Below, piece after piece: positions 1-14,690 of a stretch of 64,000 bases of DNA. The stretch spans positions 19,640,485-19,704,484 of the forward strand of contig NC_134027.1 of assembly GCF_964204645.1 (NCBI RefSeq), given 5' to 3'. The DNA comes from Tubulanus polymorphus. Its lineage: Eukaryota > Nemertea > Palaeonemertea > Tubulaniformes > Tubulanidae. The position numbers and the translations under genes are program-made. The notes beneath the pieces are model-generated. The model did not search any database. It saw only the letters and a program-made list of their open reading frames with translations, and was not told the DNA's origin. Each line of letters starts with the position of its first letter. Positions within the stretch are counted from its first letter, which is position 1.

Positions 1-1675
1 GTTTTAACAAAAACAAAATTCTAATTGCGACTATCTTAACATGCAGTTAACATACTTTTTTACGCTGTAACGTTTGTTCCTGGAACCTGTTTAGATCACG
101 TACAGGTATATCATATCCTAAAAGACCCCTGTGGACCCTGTAGGGCCGCAAAAGTCCCAAAATACGATTTCGTCAATTCGTCAAGCTAACTTCGCCTAAT
201 AATTGACGAATATCATCACCCTAAACTTAAAACTCTTAATTGATATGGAGATAACAAAGTTTCTGCAGAAAGGCAAGCCGAAACTCAAATAAATGATTGT
301 ACATGTGTTTTCCTTATTCATTTCTTTCCCTCTCGTGGGGGCCTCCAAATGTGTTCAGACTGTCTTGTGTCAATCATTGATCCTAGTCCTCCGATGAAGA
401 AAATCCTACGCAACCAATTCAAGTTCCAAACGAAAAATATCCTCTCTCCTATATAGTAAAACTACTCATCCGGATTTTTGCAAGATGATACACTGTAAAA
501 AGTATTTCCGTAAGTAAAGGGCTTGAAGCCGTAATTTGACGTTGCAGCAGTGTTTCCGGAAATAAATCCGTAGATTAAAACTGATTCCCGTTTAAAAACG
601 GCATGGCTGGTCGTCTTTTCATGATGGCTTGAGAACCGTTTTTCCGTCATTATACGGTACACTTTGCGGGCCATACCAGAAACAGATCCGTTTTATAACG
701 GTAGAGATCCGTGTATAGACGTTGGTAAATCCACTCCAAAAGGGTGTGAAATCCTCAATTATGTGATTTTGACCCCTGTATGTTCATCCTTCTAGGATTC
801 AAACCCACTACTCTAAATAGTTCCTGAAACTTGGCTCACGTCCCGGGGACATGCCAATTACCACCGAACATGTATACAGCGCAGGCAAACATTAAAAAAC
901 ATTAGAAAATCTATGATAATGGAAATATATTTTCCAGGTGTTTCTACCCATTTAATAAAATACATAAGATCACATTTCTCAGTTGCACAATATCTTAATT
1001 TAACATTTTGCACAAGTTACTTGTCTCAAGGGTTGGTAAAAAATCTATTTTTTGAACGAGAAAAAAAAATCATTTGATTACTTTACAAATGATTTTTTGA
1101 TAGAGAAAAATTGGCTCTTCACAAATTAATCTTTTAAAACAATTATATATGGAAGAAAATGAATTAAAGCTTTGGATACATTGATGGGAAACTTAGCACT
1201 CCATTATTCAGCTTAAAGCATAAATCAGCACCGACAGTCCATCTGTATCTACTGTTTCATTCAACATCAAATTCATTCTTCGAGATGCAATTATTCAGAA
1301 ACACTTCATTTGATCAAAATGAAGCAGATTAATTTCCTTCATACATGTACACTGTATCAAGTTTTATGGTCTCATGTATGCCTTGAAAAATTAGGCTGAT
1401 AACATAGAAAATATTCAAAGCATTTGGTGCAATAGTACAACTAAATATAAATGATAGATTTGGTAAATAGATGTTTACTAAGTGGCAAAATACCAAGAAT
1501 GAAATATATGATTTTATGATAGTTTAGAACCACCATTCTACTAACTTAATGGGCTGAAGGTATTTCATCAGATGATGCGCAAGCTAGGCTGCCTTGGATT
1601 TAGTTCATCCTCCTAGATCGGAGCATTTGGACAGGTTTTTTTTTACTTATGGATAGTATTTCAAAACCGAAGTGT
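1..1675. other. AT-rich intergenic DNA, no gene seen
   Basis: No open frame here resembles a known protein, and I see no RNA gene or convincing terminal repeat. The longest frame (about 70 codons, 462-674, minus strand) has no recognisable domain and is likely chance. Confidence 0.6.
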
Positions 1676-1935
1676 CGGTACACGCATCCTCGCCTGCCAG
1701 GGGTCCTGTATCGCTCCCGAACCCGCTTCCACCAGCCCCCTCACATCATAACGCGCGATTTCATTACTGGCGCTTTTGCGCATGATGTCATGTATCAACT
1801 TGCGAAATACGTTTTTGTTCGCTAAAACGTTCGCTTATTGGTCCATTTAACTGGATATCCAACAAAAGCCTCATGTCATTTGATATAAGCGTTGTGATTG
1901 GTACGACCGGTTAATTGACGGCCTTCTCCGTTCTC
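1676..1935 (+). repeat. Half-copy of a hairpin (MITE-like) repeat
   Basis: This stretch matches one arm of the hairpin element at 48,820-49,410. Shared words in the same order include a block around CCACCAGCCCC, then TTACTGGCGCT, TTGCGCATGA, a CGAAATAC block, AAACGTTCGCT and GTGATTGGTACGACCGG. Only the loop and one arm are present, without the tRNA-like end, so the copy is truncated. It shows that the hairpin is a dispersed family. Confidence 0.7.
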
Positions 1936-4362
1936 AGACGTTTATAAGCCGCACCTTTACGGGAGAACGGAAATTTACCGTTTTACTTTTTACAGCTATC
2001 GACTAGAACTTACACAAGTTGCTCTAGCTCAATGGTACATGTTTCACATTTCTTCTTTCTACACATTTATTCATTCAATTTGATTAATCATTCTATGATC
2101 GAAACACTCCAATACAAACATCCAAACGAGATCTGATACTGTGACAGAAAACACCATCGGCAGTCGCACACAATCCTACTTAAGAAAAATTGTATCCACC
2201 TTTAAAGTATCCGCCCTGCGAAAGCGGCCTTGTTAAATATCGCATCGTAATATGACCACTGACCTCTCTATATGATATCGTCATACTCTATTTCGAAACC
2301 GGCGGCATTTATGTATACATGTATATGATACTGATGTTTTTATTGATTTTAGCGACAGAAAAGCTTGAGATATTCGGAAAGTATATAGTATCATCATTTT
2401 GCAATTTCAGATACCTCTTTAAAAGGTCATTCTAATGAGGTATCTGAAATTTTTAAATTCAAAAATTCAAATTCTAAAAAAAATAGTTAGAGTAAGCGGA
2501 CACAATTTGCAGGGATGGATATTGTAGGCCTCTTTTAACCGTTTTCTCCGTATCACGGGGTTTCATAATTTCCAAAAGACATTATGAGATACAGAAACGC
2601 ACATGTCATGATTATGAATATATATCTTTTCTTCTTAATGTGTCATATTCTCACAAACATGAATGTGGGTGATTCATCTAGTTATGTATAAAAATTCTGC
2701 ATGCCGCTCAGTGGCCGATTTGGGTAAAATTAGCCTTGAATTTCGTTTTTGTTTGCGTCCATAATACGACATTTGATTCTAGGCGCATTTCAATTTCCGC
2801 GTGTAATCTCAAACTTACACGTTAGCAAACGACGATATCTTTTTTAATTGGATGATCATGACAATATTTCTGTCACGGGTGTGGCCCATGTGGTTGCTGT
2901 TGCTTTCGCCTTCTTAAGAACTTAAAAACTAGTACAAACCCCTATTGTTCGTTACTCTGACAAGAAAAACGTCGACCATTCGTGACTTGTCATATGACGC
3001 GACTCTTATTCCAATGTTGATACTTAGAATTCATATACTATATTCGCGACGTTTAATGAAATGATTTTGAGAGATGGATTTAGTAACGACAAATGATTTT
3101 AACTCATATTTAGTACCCAGGGGCTCAGAAAAGTGTAGCTTTAAGACAGTCCTAAGACCAACCCGTAACCAATCTAACAACTAACGAAAAAATAAACACT
3201 TCTGGGCTTTGTTTCGACTCTGCAACTAGGCCCGATGCTCTAGCCGTTTATACAAGCTGGTATAATTAACGTCCGTTGATAGAACATTATGGAGGATGTA
3301 TGAATATAGAAAGTCGGTGGATATCTAGATCTTAAGATTGGTTTGACGTTTATTCACTGCGGCGGTACATGTTTCTAGTTAATTCCCCAGTGATTTTATT
3401 AATTTCTGAATAGAATTTTTATGCGGTGGTAAAATAATGATTTTGTTTCAATATATTCCAGCATTTCGGTGAAAATTTCCAGTTTTATTTCCGTTTCAAA
3501 GAATGAGAATGCATATGTTGCTAATTTCATTTAGTCATATCGTCAGTGTTTTTATGAATTTCTGAAAAATTAAAAAAATTTACCAAACCCTGGCTAAATA
3601 TGTTTGAATGAGTTAGATGTTTGCTTATAAGTAAGTTGTTGGTGGAGTAATTTGAGAATGAGAATCATTATCTGTTATTTGATGTTCAATTAACACCAAT
3701 CTAATTAGTTTTTAGTTGATTTAATTATTTAAGACTAACTTAAGTTTTATGGAGATTTCGAACTTATGTCACAACGTGACCAACTGGGCCATGGAATCCC
3801 GTTAGTAAAGGTACTTGGATCCAGTTCATGGTACTAGTTGTTTCAACTTTTCTATGAGCTGACTCATATTGAGCTATTCATTTGATCCGAATGAACGGAT
3901 AAGTAGGTGATAAGAGTATATAGAGGTAAACTGTTGCCGATATTACTCCATCGTATAACGTGTTACGTATTCAGAAAGGCACACACCTGTTAAACACCCA
4001 CGAGACTGCTAGTGGCGAAACCAATAATTTCATTAATATAAAGCAAAATACTTGAAACAACCGTTAAGAGATGTCCCACGGGTGAGTGTAATCATATCAT
4101 GTTTCACTCTGGCATGCTCGTTCCCTCACTACATCATCTGCTTCGATTTGTAAGAGATCTTGATGTCCGTCGATGATAAACTGAACGCGCCGAAGTTAAC
4201 TCAGTGACATGCAAGACCTGGGCTACCTCGCTGGTCAAATCAAGTTCAACAACATACCACACCAACTCTGTTCTCTATGTCATACCAAAGTCCTTTCTGC
4301 AACCTGACGATTAATGTATATAAGGTGTAAATGTAATTGAAATTAAATGTACCGTAGGTGCA
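1936..4362. other. Intergenic DNA, no gene seen
   Basis: AT-rich sequence with no recognisable coding frame, RNA gene or repeat end. Confidence 0.5.
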
Positions 4363-4719
<357 letters not shown>

Positions 4720-7700
4720 GCAGTACACATTGGTCAACAAATGACATAAAGTCGACCCGGATTTGAGCTTATAGACGCAAGCATTGTCCAAAAGCGAGGG
4801 GTTTCGACCCGAGTCTGAACTGTAGATGTTGTGTTTATCTTCCATTGTGAGATGGTCACAGCCAATCGACGAATGCACTCTACTACGTTTTCACGATGAA
4901 CGTGCAACGTAGGAAGTCGAAGACAGAAAAACCTATAAATAAATAAAGAAGCCTTTACTTTCTAATGACTATTTTCTAATGATGGTTCTAAGGGAAAAAT
5001 GGGTTTTTGACTTGAAAAGTCGATAAAATTCATATTCAATTGAGTGCAACGTGACAAGTATAAAATGTAGTCTTCAGGGCCTAGTTCCACAGTTCTAGAT
5101 TTAAAACGAAACATTTGATTTAACGTGACGTTAGATGGAAAAGTTGTTCATAAAGTGCCGTTTATCAGCCACAATAGTATCAACCCAACGGACTCGGGTA
5201 TTTCCCATCATCACACAGCAGTATACTATAGGCTTAGGGCCAAAATACAATCCCGATAACATTGTTTGGCTTCAGGATTTTGGACACTTTTCAACCATTT
5301 AATTTAAACAGATCTTTTAAGATTTAAACCGCCCGAAACTATATCCATCTATAATGAAATGTTCAATTGCAGTTTTATTCCCATCTTTGAGTGGCACATA
5401 AAAGTGGATTTTCAATAAACTGCAACATCTTTGTCAACAACACATCGAGCTTCAATCAAATTTGATTTTCCTCGTGTAACTTTTTATGATCGTGCAAATG
5501 AACTGAATCCCTTATTGGCTGGATTTAATTTTTGATCGTGGCAAACTTTTTAAACGTTATTCAGGATTCTTACTTATCGGAGCTACGTATGACTGTTCGC
5601 ACCGGTAATAGCGCGATTCATTGATATATCGGAGAAAAACAAAATAATATCAAAACAGGGATCTGTACGTTGGTTATTGTTTCAACAGAGATATTTTGAT
5701 TATTCAGATAGATCCAATGAATTGGAAGCAGTGTGAAGCAATATATATTCATGAATTTCAATCCTTCAAATTTCGACAATCACTGTGTATTGACAAGGGC
5801 CTACAGTTACGTAACAATAAGATGTACCTCAAGAGTTGGAACGTACATCATATAAAGTTCATTTGACACATTAAAATAACAGAAAAGCTTTGCAGTGAAT
5901 AATAGTATACAATATATTACTTTACACTGGCGTTCATGGACAACACCCATATGGTACTGGCCTATCCCCCTGGCAAGCAGCTAGAATAATTGCTCTATAG
6001 CTAATTGAAATCACCGATAAAAGGCCTACTATTTCGACATGGGTAGTTCATTGGCCAACTCTATCATTGATAATGCAGAGATACGTGTATAACATGCGTT
6101 TCACATGGTTGATTTTGTGCTCTCGGGGAAGCCGAGATGAACAGTTTTCAATTTTAATGGCTGAATATTTTTTGTTAACTTTACAACCCACTGATGTAAA
6201 TTAACAACATATATAATATAGAGTACGTAGGTTTTACTGGTGTCGTATATAATTCATGAAATTCTACTGACGCATTCAACTGAGTTCACTTCATGAGTAT
6301 GAAACTATAACTGAAACTAATCACGATGAAAAATCTATAAATAAACTCAATTTATAAAACGACAGATGTGAACCGCAAGTTCAGCAAACCGAGCTCTTCA
6401 TTTCAAAACGTTCATTAAATGTATCTTATATCTGTCTAACGTATCATTCCCGAAACACAATGTACTTATTGTATATAATCCATTCATTCAATTGCGTTGA
6501 GGGCAAATTCAATCGACACAAAGGAACTACTCCTTCAGACCCCAATCATCAGATCCCAACCGAGAACACCGGGAAATCAAATAATCGCAAAACAGTTTTA
6601 CGAAAAGATAAAAGTTTAATGTTTCAATTTTGATTCCGTCGCATTTAAGCTACTGGATAAAAGGAGTTAGGGGTAAAAGCAGTAGCTAAGTCTAATTTGA
6701 AAAATATATTAACTTCGGATGGCCAAGTGCTAGATATATATATTTCAAGGACCGAGCTTTTTCCTTAATTTTGATACGTTTTAAAGAGCAACGCAACGCC
6801 ATGCCAGTTTTCGAACTAATTGGAATTCAAATACGTACGTGTATGTGAAACATAAGCTTTACAAGCAGGCTCATAGTTTTTAGTTATTCCCGTTTACTAC
6901 ACTTATCTATTTAACGTACGCATGATAGGTTCTAGTATTTTCGTGTTATTCTGATTTCGATCTAATTTGATGGATATGCGCTAGACGGAAACCTCGCAGT
7001 ATACACAGCTACAGTGGAAATAATATAATATTATTGGCATCGACATTCGTTTCAATTAGCTACAATCACTACTCTTTCTACTGTCACTTAAAATCTGCAT
7101 TTATACCTCAGAAAATCTAGATTATACTCGACGTACACTGACTCAGTGGTGCCTCGGTTTGCTGTATAGTAGCCATCTTTATATGATTATTGTACCTACG
7201 TACACAAGATTAGGTTTTTCTGATATAAGAACACATGATGAAAATCTTTTCACGTAAAATCTTATCGTTATCTTATCCAAATGCTCGAATCCGTGTGCAA
7301 GGCAAGATATGGTATGGAATTTCAATTAATATATACCTTAATCTAACTCCTTTTTCTTGTTCGGTTATAACTGGTAAGGAAAAAACCTGATCATCAAAAA
7401 GTATTTAACAAAAATATCATTTTCGCACTGAATATCGTCTGCCGGAAACTAGTCGACCTTGACATGGCCGGGAAATTATACTCGCGGTATTTTCTACTAC
7501 ACAGTTATTTCAGTAATTCTGATATGTGATAAGCGCAATGATTTATTTATGATGGATGATAAGTAATAAACAATGATAATAGCGGGTAATTAGATTAAGC
7601 TTTGTTTTGACCACGTGGTCTGAATGTTTATAGATTGTTAACTGTTAAAAATATTCAAATACTTGTCCTAGAATTTAGGGTATCTGATCCTAGTAACAAA

Positions 7701-7793
7701 ATACGAGTGCCTTGAAAAACATGTTAGTTAAATATTTCCCAAGAACTCACAGTATTTCCTTTTCATCGAGCATAATCATTTCGACCAAAACTG

Positions 7794-7870
7794 TCACACG
7801 AGCGTTTTTCGCACGGGCCAAATTTGGCCCGACCAAAAATGTCGGACCAGACCCGAGCCAGTAGCACGGG
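7794..7870 (+). repeat. Dispersed repeat fragment, pair A
   Basis: Contains words such as CACGGGCCAA, CCAAAAATGTCGGA and ACCCGAG, which recur in inverted orientation with substitutions at 10,790-10,870. It is likely a remnant of a MITE family. Confidence 0.45.
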
Positions 7871-10789
7871 ACAAATGATTGCGTTTGTTAGGCTAATTAT
7901 CTCATTCGTTGATACATGTATCAAAGTACTTAATAAGAGCACTATGACTGTGAATATGTGAATATTCTCTATTATTTCGTGTTTACTATGCCTTCCGTTC
8001 TCTTTCTCTCGTCCGAATTTTACATAATCCAAATTATTTATTCTAAAACGGCAAGTTTTGATGTTTTATTTTTTTCAATTCTTCGCAGAAATAAGGTGAA
8101 ACGAATAACAAATTTATTTTCTTTCGTTTGCCTCGGTAGAATTCTCGATAATTGTCAATTCTCCAAATTCAACTTTGAAACACGCGAGTACTTCCGTCGA
8201 GTTGAAAACATCTTATTGAATTGAACATCCATGATAGATGATAGAATTAGGAATTTATAATTTCCCTAGTGCTTGAATGGGTAGGCGATTTGTCCTCAGT
8301 TGGGTTTCGAATTACTGCGCTTATTTTACATAAATAATGTAAAAGATCGCGTTTAGTTTGTGATTTGCAAGTTTTTTATCGCGACAACCAAATCTAATCA
8401 TGATTTCATTAATCCTGGGATTATCTTACTCTCGATTCATCCTACGAGTTCAATGAAAATCTTGAGTAATACGAGGTCTACGTTCGGCTAAGCTGTGTTC
8501 TTATCCACTGGGCATTAAACCCACGAAAAAAAAAACTATTGCTATAAGCTGAAAGAAATAAATAGCACCGCGTCTGGTTGGAATTATTCATTAATTCAGT
8601 TTAAAAATTTGTAGGCTACGTATATTTCATATTTCATGTCAACAAACTGGCAGACGTGTGGTTTTTGAATGGTTAACGTTAAAGCTAACATTTCTCTGAT
8701 TCAATCATTTTAATGATCCACTAGTTTCTAAAGAGCTGGTTAAAGCTAAACGTCGGATAAATGTACCACAGTGGCAATGAAAACTGCCATTGGCATTTAT
8801 CTGATGGTTACCTTTAACCATACCTTTTATGCATGTCCCTCCAATTTTGTCATTGAGTCTACCATAATGCATAGTCAACCTCTACTTGTTCATGCATCAT
8901 GCAACACAAATTTAATTAAAGAATCTATAACATATATGACCCCTCCAAAATAACATCCTGGCCTTTTCATAATTTGTCACTCAAAAATGTTGTCAGGAGC
9001 GGATCCAGGGTCCACATAAGAAATTTGGCCCAAGTTTCGCTGCAATTTCGTTGTTCACATACACATGATTTTTTAGATCTTCTAGGATTGGTTAAACAGC
9101 TCATGTCACATCATCGATTTTGTCCAAATTAAGTTACTTTGGCACAGACGAGAACAAACAGCCCTCTCTGGAACAGATGAAGCCATCTGCCACATCAGGA
9201 CAAAGGGGGCTGGGTTCGGTAAAAATAGAATGGTCACTACCAAAATAGCATTCATTCATTCAGCATTCATTTACTATTTTCACTCACTCTGAGAGAGGCA
9301 TTGGTCGTCATCCTACTCATCGGACGGAGCACAGCGAAAGATTTTCAGACAATAAATTATAGGAACACAGAAGAAGTTTTGTCGAAATCCATTCCCGAGG
9401 AAGGAACCACAGATTTCGATCTCGAGGAAAAGGACAACGTTTCATCAGTTGTTCAATCTTGATTAAAAATGATCGTTCTTCAGAAAATATTCAGTCCGGA
9501 ACAACCCAGTGTGTCCGGGTCTGTCGGCGATCAAATCGGTTATAAAATCGCCGGCGACTGAGTTGACCGACGAAATCACCCAGTGTGTCTGAGGGTTTAC
9601 ATCCACAATTATTGGTCATTTTTTGACCTCCAAGGATGCCGACCGCCCTAAAAATCGATGCCAACAGTGGAGAATGATTTTTTTATGTGTAAACTGTACG
9701 CTCGACAAAAAGAGATGCAAGAGATACAATGATTACGTAGCTGGGTTGATTACTAGTAAGACTACAAAGCAGGCACTTGTTATATGTCTAAGTGTGCGGA
9801 ACTAGCTGATAAGTTTAGAAATGAAATAATAGTATTGAGGATCGACTGATGGTGTATTCACACGACTCCGAGAGGGCTTGCTGTGTCCAACACGAGTTGT
9901 TGATAGGTAAAACAAAAATAAATACTGTCAAACCTGATATACCGCCAACATCGGTGCAAAACAATGTTTAAAGGAATTAATTATTAATGCTTTAAATTAT
10001 GAAAGACAGAATAAATAACAGCTGTTTTAAAGTTTCATGTGTTTGTCGCACCCATAACCTACCGCCACTCGCTATAACGGCAAAACCGTTCTGCTCCGAT
10101 GTGGGCGTTATATCGGGGTTGACTGCATTTATTGTTTCTTCTATAGATTATTGGCTACGTAAGCCTACTTATTCTAAAAAGGCGTAATTCAAAATTTTCG
10201 AAGGCAGTGAATCGGAGGTGTTTTAAAATGCATTTGTATTGAGCTGTACTACAGAAAATGTGTTGGCGGTGGCGGAAAGCGGGGGGTGGGGGGACATTAC
10301 TTCGGGGTTTTTTCAACAGATTTCAAGTCAAATGTTCCGTACATTGAGAAAACCGAGTGGTGGCGGTATATGGGAGGGGGTAGATCGGGGGTTGTCTGTA
10401 TGTCGTGTTTGTTTGCACATGTACATAAAATTTCGGCCTCAGACAGTCCTACGGAGTTTGCATCGCAAAGAGATGTGTAAACAAGTAAACTAACTTGAGA
10501 GTTTATTGAGGCCGTGAAAAATAACACACACAAAATGCCTGTGATATGTACGTGAGGAAATAGCCTACTATAATTAATTGACTATGGATTTAATCCATAG
10601 TCTGGGTGTTAAAGGGAAATATGGGGGAGGCAGCAGAGAGCGCCGCTACCAAATTTGGCACGTGTCTATAAAGAGTTGTTCACACGTATGTAAATCACTC
10701 ACTCGATACTAGACCATGCCGAGGAAGCGAAGTGAGTCATTTCCTCATCTATAGATATACTGCAATTTACACGCATAATAATCTGACCT

Positions 10790-10870
10790 GTGCTAAAATT
10801 TGGCTCTCGGGTTTGCTCCGACGTTTTTGGCCCATTTGGCACACGTGATCGGTTGGCCCGTGGGCCTCAT
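10790..10870 (-). repeat. Dispersed repeat fragment, pair A (inverted partner)
   Basis: The reverse complement aligns with 7,794-7,870 through CGGGCCAA, GGCC, AAAACGTCGGA and AACCCGAG. The 3-kb spacing is too large to treat the two as ends of one small element with confidence. Confidence 0.45.
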
Positions 10871-13064
10871 TTAATGACGTACAAATATAGATTTTGATTC
10901 CACATTTGGATTGACAGGCCGTTGGCTTATGTTTTTCCACAGTATATTGGCTTAAGTTATTATTCCAGGAGTATGTCTCCCCTCAAGCTTTGTGCTAAAG
11001 ATCTATTTTGTCGTAATTCCATTTGATAGGCACAAGTCTAAATAGCTTAGTTTATTTCTTCAAAAGAAGCCGAAACTATGAAAATACATCAATCATGTAT
11101 TATTTAGTATCAGAGAATACTGGACCCACTTTCAGCGATTTCGGTCAACTTTTCCAGTATACACATGTACAAGTAGATAAGATTTGCTATAAACCTAAGT
11201 ATGGCTGGTTGTGTAATTGACACTCTTGGTTGTGCATTGTTTTTTTTCACGAAAAGGATATCAGCTTGAAGTTTTTTTTGTATGTATGTTTATTGAATTT
11301 TTTTTATTGTTATACTTACAATTTAGTTTTTACACCTTCATTTACCTTTCGGTGTTTACATCTAGGCCTATGCCAAAATTTACAGGGGTTTTACCTCAAG
11401 CTTGAATTGGCAACATGATGAAGTTATATATTCACGATGTCAGTAACGATCATATTTGGAATCCGGAACCTGGCAGTTGTTACCGGTATTCCTAAGTTAC
11501 TCGATTCGAAGTTATATCGAATACATATTTTCATGTAGGCCTACAGCATACTAATGAAAAGTCAGCTTTGTTCTTGTTGTTGGATTTGTCGATCATGGGT
11601 ATATCCAAAAATCCAAGAATCACCGGCAAATATCTGCATTTCATTTCCTTTAAGATGGTGTATAAATTAAGTTCGTCGAGCAAGGGACTGCAGAACTGTG
11701 ATATTCAATCTTAATTTATGTTTTGAAAATGAGCGCAAATTATCGCAACAATGGGAAGGACCTCGCGGGACCGCCACAAAATGGCGGCTAGAAAATGGAA
11801 ACTTCTTTAATAAAGAATGGATCACTGAATATCAGATTAAACCGAGTTACGCAAGACATAAGATTTACACCTCTTTCCAGGAACAAATCGTGACATTTGT
11901 AAACTTATTTAGAATCTTGTATACCCTTTCACCTGGACACAACATAACACAGGCTACAAGATTTTGAACGAGTTACCAAAATGTCGCAATTTGTTACTGG
12001 GTGGTGGTGGTAGGCTATCAAATCAATATCTTGCGTAAATTAGTCTATACATAGGGAATTGCATATCTATGAAAATACAATTTTTTACACACGAAACGAC
12101 TATTCTTTGACATTGCTCGCACTTACCTATAGCTCAGTTGTATTGTAAAAACCGACAGCTAATTTACAGGTTACATTTTCCAATCACTTATTTTTGGGAC
12201 ACGTGTTAGGCAGTTTGCTTGAATAGGGCCCCGTTAATATATGTTCAACAAAAAATTGGTTTTCCAAATTTTTCAGCGTTGAATCCTTTTAAAAAATTCA
12301 TGCAGTGGTAACAAATTGCATCGTAAGGATTTCAAATCAAGTCACTTTGTAATAACATTTAAAGGTTGCCCGGAGTAATTCAATTTTCTAATATCTAACG
12401 TGGAGAAGACTTTGATGTTTCTTTTCTTATTTTGCAGGATAATTCCGGGCGGTGATGCTGCACCTTGACGCTGTTACACGCATCACTCATTCACTGCCTA
12501 ATGTGAACATCAACTGTTCGACTGCCGAACAATACTAAACCCGTGAGAGCAACCAGCGCCATCACAGGTCCTCACCGCATACCTTGATTACCTGGTTTGA
12601 ATACAACGGTCAACTCTGACGACGTCGCAACAGACGAACTTCACTGTGATTTTCACTTCCTAACAACGACGAAGACATTAAGTCTCAAACTATGCTAAAA
12701 CACACGACGAATACTTTTTTCCGAAAAAAAAGAATTCAGTTGAAAATCGCGTTTATCAGTTTATTCTGTCAAATGTGAAGTGATTTTCTACTAATAACTA
12801 GGTTAACGAGGTATCAAGCAAACCGCCTGGTGTGCTGTCCAGTCCGGAATAATCTGCGTTGTACGTAATTTATCTGAATGAATAAATGAATATATATTAT
12901 TTCATTTATCCTTTTTCCTGCTGCCACGATAAATTGTATATAAAAAGACGAAGTCCTAGTCCATAAAGGAGCATCCCGAAATTTCAAAGGTTCCGTCAAT
13001 TAGAATAACCGTCTAATTGGTTTAACCCCACCCCCTTTGATTAGACACATGCCAAATTTGGAAC

Positions 13065-13359
13065 TGTTGATTTTCTAGTGAGAGACCACAGACAAAGATA
13101 AGATATTTTCACGAGTGTATTTCGATCACAACTTTTAATTGAAAAATGAATTAGCAAAATTACAACTGGAAAACCTATAAAAACCTATAAAACCTCGGAA
13201 GACTGCCATCTACATAACACCAACGAACATATATAGGAAACAACAATTGAAGAATACAAAGGAGATCAAAGCTTACAATATTCACAATGAACACAATGAA
13301 ATAGTGAAATAGGAATTTGAAAACCAGTGATGCTAGACAAACCTCGAAAATACGTAACA
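13065..13359 (-). repeat. Putative 3' LTR of the Gmr1-like element
   Basis: On the minus strand the segment starts TGTTACG immediately after the polypurine tract and ends TCAACA, giving TG...CA termini over 295 bp. No second copy is present in the window to confirm its extent, so the outer end is an inference. Confidence 0.55.
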
Positions 13360-13377
13360 CCCCCCTTCTTAAAGAAG
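13360..13377 (-). promoter_or_regulatory. Polypurine tract
   Basis: On the minus strand the sequence reads TTTAAGAAGGGGGG and is directly followed by TGTTACG. This is the usual arrangement of plus-strand primer and LTR start in LTR retrotransposons. Confidence 0.7.
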
Positions 13378-13394
13378 TGATCATAAAGAAGTAG

Positions 13395-13945
13395 TTATTT
13401 ACAATTACCATTATCAATTTGCGCTCTAGACAACGCATCCGCCACAACATTATTACAACCACGTACATGTAATATATGGAGATCATACTCCTGTAAGGTT
13501 AAACACCATCTCATCAACCTTTTGTTCTTATTCTTCATACTATTTACAAAAGTTAACGGATTGTGATCAGTATAGACAACCACCGGAAAAAGACACATAG
13601 TAGTATATACATTAAAATGTTCTAAAGCAAGTATCAAGGCTAAACATTCCTTCTCAATAGTTGAGTAATTTTGCTGTGAAACATCACATTTTTTTTAGAA
13701 GGAACAAATTGGATGGTCTATACCACAATCGTCAGCTTGAATTAATACAGCACCTGCACCAATGTCACAGGCGTCGATCATTAGAATTGCCTACCAAAAT
13801 CCGGCGCAATAAGCACTGGTTTACTACTCAATCTGTTTACGTTCAAGAATGCCTCATCGCGCTGATGGGTCCACTCAAATTTAACATTCTTCTTCAACAA
13901 ATCAGGCAATACCGATGTGACCTTGGCAAAGTTCACACAGAATTA
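13395..13945 (-). pseudogene. RNase H domain of Gmr1-like pol (broken)
   Basis: The open piece 13,637-13,395 encodes an 80-residue segment with the gypsy RNase H signature: VYTDHNPLTF, then a RLMRW-LQEYD block, and a VRGCNNVVADALSR end. Upstream, on the same strand but with frame breaks (about 13,940-13,640), the start of the domain is readable (IDACDIGAGAVL, with the first catalytic Asp). RNase H removes the RNA strand during reverse transcription. The start of this region abuts a MITE insertion that separates it from the RT. Confidence 0.85.
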
Positions 13946-13949
13946 TCTA

Positions 13950-14690
13950 TAGCCGCGTTCACGTAACAACTAGTAAGACCGGTCTAAATGGGTCCGTCCC
14001 TGGTCCGGTCCAAATTTATACCGGACCAAATTTTGGTGAGCGTTCACACGGCGTTTTGAAACGCGGTGATAAAATCGCTTGTCACCGGGCCCACAAGATG
14101 TCGCCATCTGCTAAATAATTAATTGCGCCTTGGATGAAGTCATGCTTCCAGATTCGAAGTATAGCGGGACATTCTTCATTTGACCTATTCGATCCTCTGT
14201 CAGGTTTAGACATTTTTGCGAATTCGATTTTATTCTATCACGCTGAAGTGTCGTTTAAACACGGTTCAAAGCACGGTAGTAAAACGGATGATGATCGCGA
14301 TATACGAATACGAATTACGCTCCAAACATTTCCATAGTAAAGGGAAGAAAAACAGTTCTTAAGAATAATAAACGGTAATAAAAGCATTTAAAACTTAATA
14401 AACTGGACTCACCCTCTGGCGCAGAGGTCGCGACATCTATACCGCAGTGATTCAGAATTACGATTTAGACCGGACCTGGTACCAGTTTCTGTCCACACAC
14501 ACATATTTAGACCGGTCCAAAATTTGGTCCGGACCTGGTTCGCTCTTTTAGACCGTGCCAGATTAGACCGGTCTAAACTAGACCGGTCTAATTTGGAACT
14601 GTATTTTTGCCCGTGTGAACGCTTGGTCCGGTCTAAATTGGACCGGATCAAATTCAGACCGGTCTCAATTTCGTCGTGTGAACGCGCCTA
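13950..14690. mobile_element. MITE inserted between RT and RNase H
   Basis: About 740 bp without coding capacity. The ends are inverted repeats around AGGCGCGTTCACACG (left end reads AGCCGCGTTCACG), and inside them both ends are rich in ACCGGTC/GACCGGT words with GTCTAAAT in opposite orientations. It interrupts the pol reading of the Gmr1-like element. The target duplication is not clear: AT or TAT is possible. The superfamily is not assigned. Confidence 0.75.

Noticed and set aside
8995-9020. GGAGCGGATCCAGGG resembling a hAT-type transposon end (also weakly near 63,657)
   Set aside because: No matching inverted end or 8-bp duplication was seen nearby.
11698-11967. 89-codon plus-strand frame as a gene
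   Set aside because: No domain, no splice context and no homology I recognise.
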